Shown: positions 58,610-64,000 of the stretch, piece by piece | Position numbering within the stretch: position 1 is the first letter of the stretch | How the letters are laid out: the number at the start of each line of letters is the position of its first letter | The notes under the pieces: model-generated | What the model was told of the DNA's origin: nothing | Databases searched by the model: none | The model's input: only the letters and a program-made list of their open reading frames with translations | DNA from: Neolewinella lacunae | Lineage (GTDB): Bacteria; Bacteroidota; Bacteroidia; Chitinophagales; Saprospiraceae | Length of the DNA stretch: 64,000 nucleotides | Reading direction: 5' to 3' | NCBI RefSeq assembly: GCF_014349155.1 | Contig: NZ_JACSIT010000061.1 | Coordinates: 30,377-94,376, forward strand | Program-made: the position numbers and the translations under genes

Positions 58610-58617
58610 TACCTTTG
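58610..58617 (+). promoter_or_regulatory. -7 box before ccmB
   Basis: TACCTTTG, a perfect TAnnTTTG, ends five bases before the GTG start. A TTG at 58592-58594 might be the -33 element but the spacing is short. A leaderless or nearly leaderless mRNA is predicted. Confidence 0.5.
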
Positions 58618-58622
58618 CGGGC

Positions 58623-59282
58623 GTGAATACCTGGCAGAGCATTATCCACCTCCTGCGGTGGGAACTGAAAACGGAATGGCGCAACCGCTCGGCATTGGGC
58701 AGTGTCCTGCTCTACGTGGTGTGTACTACCGTAGTGGTTTACTTTGCGGTGCGGGAGTTCAGTCCTATGACTTTTAACGCACTATACTGGGTGGTGTTGT
58801 TTTTTGGGGCAACGGTGGCCAGTGGGCGGAGTTTTTTGCGGGAAGGGGGCCGGCGGCACTATTATTTTTACACGCTGGCGAGTCCGGAGGCTTTGCTGGC
58901 TAGCAAGCTGCTGTACAACATCCTGACCATCTGGCTGGTCAGTGTCATCACCTGGTTGTTGCTGGCCTTTTTTGCGGGCCGGAACTTCGTTTTTGAACCC
59001 GGCTACTTCGTGGTGTCCCTGCTGCTCGGCGGGCTGGGCCTGGGGGCCATCCTGACCTTCGTGGCGGCACTGGCAGCGCGGGCCGGCGGGAGTGGGACTT
59101 TGATGGCGGTCCTGTCATTTCCCCTGGTAATCCCCCTACTCTACTTGCTCGTCAACGCGGGTGGCTATGCGGTTGGATTGACCTCGGGCGAGGAAAACAG
59201 CTACCTGCTGCTGGCCCTTGCGATTGATTTGCTGTCACTGGCCGTGGGGCTGGTGCTGTTCCCCTTCGTGTGGCGGGATTGA
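58623..59282 (+). CDS. ccmB: Heme exporter subunit CcmB
   Basis: A 219-residue membrane protein with six predicted helices, matching CcmB of the cytochrome c maturation ABC transporter: LLRWELKTEWRNRSALGSVLLYVVCTTVVVYFAV, FGATVASGRSFLREGGRRHYYFYTLASPEALLASKLLYN, and LMAVLSFPLVIPLLYLL. The start codon is GTG at 58623. The usual partners (ccmA, ccmC) are not adjacent; they probably lie elsewhere. Confidence 0.9.
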   Translation: MNTWQSIIHLLRWELKTEWRNRSALGSVLLYVVCTTVVVYFAVREFSPMTFNALYWVVLFFGATVASGRSFLREGGRRHYYFYTLASPEALLASKLLYNILTIWLVSVITWLLLAFFAGRNFVFEPGYFVVSLLLGGLGLGAILTFVAALAARAGGSGTLMAVLSFPLVIPLLYLLVNAGGYAVGLTSGEENSYLLLALAIDLLSLAVGLVLFPFVWRD

Positions 59283-59287
59283 GGCAA

Positions 59288-59334
59288 TAAAAAAGGCCGG
59301 TCTGCAGGAGAAGAAGCTCCCCCACAACCGGCCG
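59288..59334 (-). terminator. Terminator of the DUF805 gene
   Basis: Minus-strand GGCCGGT (59327-59333) pairs with ACCGGCC (59295-59301), with an inner GGAG/CTCC pairing, and is followed by a T-run. The plus-strand side lacks such a tail but may also stop ccmB. Confidence 0.7.
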
Positions 59335-59359
59335 TAGTTAATTGGGTATTGGCTTAAGC

Positions 59360-59761
59360 TTAGACGATCTGATCGTCGTGGTAGGTAGGGGTGTCTTGCT
59401 CTTCGTTCGTTACACCGTACTTCGGGCTGGAGCCCCACTTGTTGGGTTGGGTATCGCTGTCCTGGCAGAACCAGATGAGGAGGGGAATGATGCCGATACC
59501 AGTGAAGATGATCAGCTGCCACCAGCCACTGCGGCCCGTATCGTGCAAGCGCCGGGCTCCGACGGCAATGGTGGGAACAAAGAAGACGACTTCCACGACC
59601 TTCTCGATGACTTCGACGTCAAAAAGGAAATTGTCCCAGGCGCTGGCCGCTGCGCTGATCAAGGTAGAAATCAGCATAAAGCCCCAGAATTCGGCCCGGC
59701 GGCTGCGGCTGTTAAAATCAAAGTAGCGGCCGAGGGCGAGCGTAAAATTTTGCCAGATCAT
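59360..59761 (-). CDS. DUF805 family membrane protein
   Basis: A 133-residue DUF805 protein: FTLALGRYFDFNSRSRRAEFWGFMLISTLISAAASAW (the SRRAEFW motif is diagnostic), VVFFVPTIAVGARRLHDTGRSGWWQLIIFTGIGIIPLLIWFCQDSD (the RRLHDTGRSGWW motif), and a polar tail. Three membrane helices are likely. Function unknown; this family is widespread. The ATG at 59761 matches the family N-terminus; upstream codons in the same frame are not supported. Confidence 0.9.
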   Translation of the reverse strand: MIWQNFTLALGRYFDFNSRSRRAEFWGFMLISTLISAAASAWDNFLFDVEVIEKVVEVVFFVPTIAVGARRLHDTGRSGWWQLIIFTGIGIIPLLIWFCQDSDTQPNKWGSSPKYGVTNEEQDTPTYHDDQIV

Positions 59762-59964
59762 GATAGAAAGAATTGGGTGATTGATGTTGCAAGTATCGGG
59801 CTGATGAGCGTGCAGGACAACTCTGCTCGACCAACCTGCGTACCAAAACGACGAAAGCGTGCGACCGGGGTTGCAGCGCCGCCCGGCGGAACCACCCCGC
59901 AAAATCCCGCTCCCCCTAACCTTCTTCCCGCCCCCGGCGTTGGGGAGAGGAAGAATAACTGACT

Positions 59965-60585
59965 ATGCCCGCGATTGTTTCCTCCAAATTTACTTCCTCC
60001 CACGCCCGCGTCAATCAGGCCCCGGCGGGCAAGCGGCCGGAGTTCGCCTTCATCGGTCGTTCCAACGTAGGCAAGAGCAGCCTGATCAACATGCTCGTAC
60101 AGCGCAAGGAACTGGCCCATACCAGCGGCACCCCGGGCAAGACCCAGCTGATCAATTACTACCTCATCAACGAGAGTTGGTACCTGACTGACCTCCCCGG
60201 CTACGGCTACGCCAAACGCAGCCTGAAAACCCGCGCGAAGTGGGAAGACCGCACCGAAGAGTATTTCCTGCACCGCAGCCAGATGGTGTGCGCCATGGTG
60301 TTGGTGGACAGCAACGTGCCGCCGCAAACCATTGACCTCGACTTCATCAACTGGCTCGGCGAAAAGGGCGTCCCCTTCGTCATTGTATTCACGAAGACCG
60401 ACCGAAAAAAGGCCCGCGACCTGGCCAACGTCGAAGCCTTCAAGCAGACCCTGCTGGAGTACTGGGAAGACCTGCCACCGGTGTTCCTGACCAGCGCCGT
60501 GACGACCGACGGCCGAGATGAGCTCCTCACTTTTCTGGATACCACTTTGAAAGAGATGAACTGGCCCTTTGCGGCGGAGCACTGA
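59965..60585 (+). CDS. engB: Ribosome biogenesis GTPase EngB (YihA/YsxC)
   Basis: A 206-residue small GTPase for 50S subunit assembly. G1 is FIGRSNVGKSSLINMLV, G2 contains SGTPGKTQLINYYLIN, G3 is LTDLPGYGYAK, and G4 is IVFTKTDRK; FLTSAVTTDGRDELLTFL provides the G5 region. Length and order are typical. The ATG at 59965 is the family start. It is a stand-alone gene with no clear promoter box found. Confidence 0.94.
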   Translation: MPAIVSSKFTSSHARVNQAPAGKRPEFAFIGRSNVGKSSLINMLVQRKELAHTSGTPGKTQLINYYLINESWYLTDLPGYGYAKRSLKTRAKWEDRTEEYFLHRSQMVCAMVLVDSNVPPQTIDLDFINWLGEKGVPFVIVFTKTDRKKARDLANVEAFKQTLLEYWEDLPPVFLTSAVTTDGRDELLTFLDTTLKEMNWPFAAEH

Positions 60586-60625
60586 TGGCCGGGCCGACCC
60601 GCATTGCCCGCAAAAGACGGGCCCG

Positions 60626-60643
60626 GCACCTGCGGCAGCGCCA
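60626..60643 (-). repeat. Dispersed 18-mer, two substitutions, intergenic
   Basis: Reverse-strand TGGCGCTGCCGCAGGTGC. It lies between engB and the Tat-exported oxidoreductase gene. Confidence 0.5.
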
Positions 60644-60699
60644 GAAAAATTTCTCGCACTATATTGGCACGCATACCAGCATTTTAAAATTTCACTGCT

Positions 60700-62070
60700 A
60701 TGAGCCAGCCCCGCCGCATGAAACGCCGCGACTTCATTAAGAGCACCGCCGTGCTTTCCACCCTCGCCTTCCTGCCCGGCTGCGGGCCCGGCGAAGCGAC
60801 CACGGAGGCCAGCACGCCCGCCCGGCTGCGTACCGCCCACATCGGGGTAGGAAACATGGGCGCAGAAGACCTCAAAGCCGTCGCCTCTCACCCCCGGGTG
60901 GACGTGACGGCCCTCTGCGACGTAGACGCCAACGCCCTGGCGGCCGCCCTGGCCCTGCACCCCAAGGCCAAGACGTATTCCGACTACCGCGTGATGCTCA
61001 AAGAAATGGCCGGGGAGATTGACGCCGTTTTTGTCTCGACGCCCGACCATACCCACGCCCCCGCCTCCATGCTGGCCATGGAAAACGGCAAGCCCGTCTA
61101 CTGCCAAAAACCCCTGACCCACCACGTTACCGAAGCCCGCGCCATGCGCAAACTGGCCGCCGAAAAGCAGCTGATAACGCAAATGGGCATCCAGGTCCAC
61201 TCCTTCTACGACTACAAGCTGGCCACCCTGCTCATCCAGGCCGGCATCATCGGCAAGGTCAGCAGCGTCCGCGCCTGGTCGAACAAAAACTGGGGATACG
61301 ACGGACCGGCTCCCGAGGGCAGTGACCCCGTGCCGGAGCACCTGGACTGGAACCTCTGGCTGGGCACCGCCGCAGAGCGCCCCTACAAGGAAGGCGTTTA
61401 CCACCCCGGCGAATGGCGCAAGCTCCTCGACTTCGGCTGCGGCACCCTCGGAGACATGGGCGTACACATCTTCGATACGCCCTACAATGCGCTGGCGCTC
61501 GATGTCCCCACCACCATCAAGAACGAGTGCCGGGCTCCTACTGGCTTCGGCTTCCCGGAAAACAACGTCGTTACTTACGAATTTCCGGGCACGGCCTACA
61601 CCACCGAAAGCTTCCAATGGGTATGGTACGATGGCCCCGGCGTCCCGGCTGAACACCCCGACCTGGTCTTGCCCAACGGCGATGCGCTGCCCGAACAAGG
61701 TGCCATGTTCGTAGGGGAAAAAGGACGGCTGCTGCTGCCGCACTTCATGGAACTGCCCCGCCTGATCGTCAACGGTGCTTACGAAGACATCGACCTGGCG
61801 ATGGCCGGTGAGGAAATGGCCAACGCGCCGGTGGTCCGCGATTACGCTGGCGAAAGCCCGAAACACTACCACCAGTTCGTGGACGCCTGCCTGGGCGAAG
61901 ACACCACTACGGCCCCCTTCGAATACGCCGCCCGCCTTACGGAGACCATCCTGCTGGGCGTCATCGCGGGTCGTTTTCCGAACCAGACCCTGCACTGGGA
62001 TAACGCCACGGCCCGCTTCCAGGAAGAAGAGGCCAACACTTACCTGGACGGAACCTACCGGAGTTTTTAA
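60700..62070 (+). CDS. Tat-exported Gfo/Idh/MocA family oxidoreductase
   Basis: A 456-residue NAD(P)-dependent oxidoreductase with a twin-arginine signal (KRRDFIKSTAVLSTLAFLPGC; the GC end may also be a lipobox). The Rossmann part is RTAHIGVGNMGAEDLKAVASHPRVDVTALCDVDANALAAAL. The CQKPL motif (PVYCQKPLTHHVTEARAMRKLA) replaces the usual EKP. The C-terminal half (WNLWLGTAAERPYKEGVYHPGEWRKLLDFGCGTLGDMGVHIFDTPYNAL) is typical of exported Bacteroidota members, thought to act on sugars in the periplasm. Substrate unknown. A truncated composite repeat and then an insertion sequence follow immediately. Confidence 0.9.
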   Translation: MSQPRRMKRRDFIKSTAVLSTLAFLPGCGPGEATTEASTPARLRTAHIGVGNMGAEDLKAVASHPRVDVTALCDVDANALAAALALHPKAKTYSDYRVMLKEMAGEIDAVFVSTPDHTHAPASMLAMENGKPVYCQKPLTHHVTEARAMRKLAAEKQLITQMGIQVHSFYDYKLATLLIQAGIIGKVSSVRAWSNKNWGYDGPAPEGSDPVPEHLDWNLWLGTAAERPYKEGVYHPGEWRKLLDFGCGTLGDMGVHIFDTPYNALALDVPTTIKNECRAPTGFGFPENNVVTYEFPGTAYTTESFQWVWYDGPGVPAEHPDLVLPNGDALPEQGAMFVGEKGRLLLPHFMELPRLIVNGAYEDIDLAMAGEEMANAPVVRDYAGESPKHYHQFVDACLGEDTTTAPFEYAARLTETILLGVIAGRFPNQTLHWDNATARFQEEEANTYLDGTYRSF

Positions 62071-62072
62071 GG

Positions 62073-62100
62073 GGGCGCGGCCGCAGGTGCTCCCCCCCAA
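62073..62100 (+). repeat. Exact 18-mer with truncated hairpin, next to the insertion sequence
   Basis: GGGCGCGGCCGCAGGTGC (62073-62090) followed by TCCCCCCCAA, which is the beginning of the composite repeat seen intact at 48692. The insertion sequence begins at the next base, where the G-tract half of the hairpin would be expected. Confidence 0.88.
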
Positions 62101-62118
62101 GGGGCCGTCTAAAAAGTC
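62101..62118 (+). repeat. Left terminal inverted repeat of the insertion sequence
   Basis: GGGGCCGTCTAAAAAGTC, matched perfectly in inverse at 63983-64000. Confidence 0.92.
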
Positions 62119-62271
62119 AGCCCCAAAGCTGTGGGGTGCGCCACGGTGGCTGTGCTGGTTGCGTTCTGACACATTTAAGAAAAAATATGTGTTCCTTTTT
62201 TGGGCCTCCCCACATGCTGGGTGGGCCTTCAGGGAGTTAAAAATGCCGTCTAGACGGATTTTTGGGCCGTT

Positions 62272-63912
62272 TTAGGTCATTTGGGCCCTTTGTACGACCG
62301 GAGTAAGCAGACTACGCCCTTGCTCAATCGATAATTTATGTAATCGACGAAGATTTGTGGCTATCGAAAGGAGGCCCATCTCAATGTTAACCCCCGTAAG
62401 TCCCTTTAGTGTAAACCGACGTCTTCCCAGATTGGCCTTCAAGTTGCCAAAGAAGCCCTCGACTTCTGCGTTACGGCGCAGGCACTTTGCTCTACCCTCT
62501 TTCGTGCTCAGACGAGCTCGGGCTTGCTGGCGATAGCTTTGACCTTTGTGGCTAATGGTTACCACTCGGTTGCCGTCTTGTTTATGACACATCCCGCGCA
62601 AGGGGCAGCCTATGCAATTGACGGCTTTGTACTTACTTGTTTCACGGATATACCCACTTGCTGTTTTCTCCTCTCCCTCTCCACAATACGTCATATGCTG
62701 ACCCATGGGGCATATCAGCACATTTTGCTCTTCGTTATAGTATAACTGGCTTGGCGCAAATGGCGCTTTAAGTACTCCTTGCTCTTCCTTGTAATAGCCC
62801 GGGTATTTGAGGTAGGCTTCTATCTCCTTGCCCTCACAATAGCGATAGGCCTCTTCGTTGCCATACCCCGCATCGGCTGTAATGGCCTTGGGCAAGTTCA
62901 ATCCGATTTGGCTTAAGATCGATTCGGTGTCTTCAAGATGAGGAATGAGGCAGGCCGCATCAGAAGGCGTCTGGTGCATTGTCCAGTTTACAACAAAGTG
63001 GTTTTCCGTTCCCACTTGAGCATTGTAGCCGGGTTTTAGCTCCCCGTTGCCCAAGTGGTCGTCTTTGGGCCTCATGAACGTAGCACCATGATCCGTTTTA
63101 GAGTAAGACGACCGATCTCCCAGTAATTCTTGCTGGCGCTCATATTCCTGGAGTTTGGGCAAGGACTTGCTCTCCAGGTTTTTCAGTTTTGTCTTTGCCT
63201 TTTTGACCTCTTTGGCTTCCTCCTTGGTGCTGGGGGACTGACTTTCTAAGGCTTTGTTGAGTCGATCAATCGTTTCTTGGACTGCTGCACTGTCGCTGAG
63301 TTTGTCCCCTTGATCATCCCCATCGGCAGCTTGCTCATCCTCTTTATCCGCTTTTTCACATAAAGCGTCAATCTGAGAAACGATCATCCCTATCTGGTCT
63401 AGCACCGACTTCTTGTAACGCTCAACGTTTGACTTCCAAACGAAGGTGTACCGGCCAGCTACTGACTCCAGTATAGTGCCATCTAAAAAGTAATCATCCA
63501 GCTTGACATAGCCTTGTTCATGTAAAGTCAACAAAACGTGGGCAAACACTTCCTTTACCCGGCCACCCATGCGGTGCTTGCGAAAGTTATTGATCGTATT
63601 GTGATCGGGAGTGGACATCCCACTTAGCCACATGTAGCACACGTTCTCATAGCAAGCCTTCTCAATCGAACGAGATGAGTACACCCGATCAGAATAGGCA
63701 TAAACCAACACCTTAAGCAGCATCCGAGGAGAGTACGCGCTACTGCCACCTCCTAAATAGGTGCTTAGGATCGAATCAATGTTCATCCCATCTATAATCT
63801 GGCTGATCAGCCGCGCCTTATGATGAGGCGGTACCATGTCGGCAAGATGTGGAGGGAATAGCAAGCCTTGGTTCTGGAGGTCAGGCTTGAAAACTGCTCT
63901 TTTTGTGCTCAT
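62272..63912 (-). CDS. IS1182-type transposase
   Basis: A 546-residue DDE transposase. The N-terminal DUF772-like part (YLGGGSSAYSPRMLLKVLVYAYSDRVYSSRSIEKACYENVCYMWLSG) precedes the first catalytic region (DDYFLDGTILESVAGRYTFVWKSN), a long coiled-coil/charged middle (DEQAADGDDQGDK to LQEYERQQELLGDR), the second Asp (AITADAGYGNEEAYRYCEGKEIE) and the C-terminal region (LRRNAEVEGFFGNLKANLGRRRFTLKG) with the catalytic Glu. Cys residues (CIGCPLRGMC) form a zinc-like site found in this family. The gene is intact, so the element could be active. Base composition is lower in GC than the flanking genes, consistent with recent transfer. Confidence 0.92.
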   Translation of the reverse strand: MSTKRAVFKPDLQNQGLLFPPHLADMVPPHHKARLISQIIDGMNIDSILSTYLGGGSSAYSPRMLLKVLVYAYSDRVYSSRSIEKACYENVCYMWLSGMSTPDHNTINNFRKHRMGGRVKEVFAHVLLTLHEQGYVKLDDYFLDGTILESVAGRYTFVWKSNVERYKKSVLDQIGMIVSQIDALCEKADKEDEQAADGDDQGDKLSDSAAVQETIDRLNKALESQSPSTKEEAKEVKKAKTKLKNLESKSLPKLQEYERQQELLGDRSSYSKTDHGATFMRPKDDHLGNGELKPGYNAQVGTENHFVVNWTMHQTPSDAACLIPHLEDTESILSQIGLNLPKAITADAGYGNEEAYRYCEGKEIEAYLKYPGYYKEEQGVLKAPFAPSQLYYNEEQNVLICPMGQHMTYCGEGEEKTASGYIRETSKYKAVNCIGCPLRGMCHKQDGNRVVTISHKGQSYRQQARARLSTKEGRAKCLRRNAEVEGFFGNLKANLGRRRFTLKGLTGVNIEMGLLSIATNLRRLHKLSIEQGRSLLTPVVQRAQMT

Positions 63913-63982
63913 CGGCTACGGGGATGGGAACAGCCTCAAAATACTACTTTTTCGTATTTTGTACCAGAATGCCCCCCTAGTA

Positions 63983-64000
63983 GACTTTTTAGACGGCCCC
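63983..64000 (-). repeat. Right terminal inverted repeat of the insertion sequence
   Basis: Complement of GGGGCCGTCTAAAAAGTC, ending at the last base of the window. Confidence 0.92.

Larger units (their letters stand above)
62101..64000 (-). mobile_element. IS1182-type insertion sequence
   Basis: A 1900-base element bounded by perfect 18-bp terminal inverted repeats, GGGGCCGTCTAAAAAGTC at 62101-62118 and its complement at 63983-64000. The right end coincides with the window edge, so target duplication cannot be checked. It encodes one transposase on the minus strand. The transposase has the layout of IS1182 family enzymes. A small hairpin-prone region (CCCCAAAGCTGTGGGG, 62120-62135) follows the left inverted repeat. 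The insertion interrupts a composite hairpin repeat. Confidence 0.88.

Noticed and set aside
59758..62172. An 804-codon minus-strand frame opposite engB and the Tat oxidoreductase
   Set aside because: Both genes on the other strand carry unmistakable motifs; this frame is compositionally a shadow.

Overview
The window looks like chromosome of a GC-rich Bacteroidota, most likely a Saprospiria/Lewinella-type organism (inference). Supporting signs are the TAnnTTTG-type -7 boxes, often directly in front of start codons; a tmRNA whose tag ends in YAMAA; families common in this phylum (DUF4294, DUF4230, DUF805, DUF5908, SprB-like repeats, Tat-exported Gfo/Idh oxidoreductases, Kdo transferase); and the absence of strong Shine-Dalgarno sites. 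Coding density is high.

1-28905: a small LuxR-type regulator with a degenerate receiver domain, then one long co-directional cluster (1196-28905) for an extracellular contractile injection system (eCIS, PVC/Afp/AlgoCIS type). In order: cap-type DUF4255 protein, an unknown, two sheath proteins, two tube proteins, a DUF5908 protein, a LysM tube/baseplate protein, a VgrG-like spike, a PAAR tip, gp25, two large baseplate proteins, a 1412-residue probable fibre/surface protein with a carboxypeptidase-regulatory-like domain and SprB-like repeats, a CIS tape-measure-family protein, a 1409-residue cargo-like protein, a small protein and a Pvc15-type AAA+ ATPase. The C-terminus of the 1409-residue protein resembles the Ntox15 (Tde1-type) nuclease domain, with an HxxD motif, and the next gene resembles the Tdi1/DUF1851 immunity family. 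So the locus seems to carry a toxin-immunity pair, which is unusual for an eCIS.

28906-62070: mostly housekeeping and conserved genes: ilvE, oxidoreductases, aspS, folP, a DUF4230 protein, a MobA-like nucleotidyltransferase, tRNA-Arg(UCU), an RsmC/RlmG-like methyltransferase, ssrA (tmRNA), gatB, a voltage-gated ion channel, a sterol-desaturase-family enzyme, a DUF1015 protein, moeA, a TM2-domain protein, a Kdo transferase fused to a secreted domain, dodecin, a TlpA-like thioredoxin, a cell-wall amidase, ccmB, engB, and several lipoproteins and membrane proteins of unknown role.

62101-64000: an IS1182-type insertion sequence with 18-bp terminal inverted repeats, ending exactly at the window edge.

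Across the whole window an 18-bp word, GGGCGCGGCCGCAGGTGC, occurs seven times exactly and at least eight more times with one or two substitutions. Copies lie on both strands, between genes and inside genes, and are read in different frames as different peptides (GADAGA, APAAAP, GTCVRA). It therefore behaves as a DNA-level iterated element. Three intergenic copies belong to a longer C-tract/G-tract hairpin repeat, and the insertion sequence sits next to a truncated copy of that repeat.
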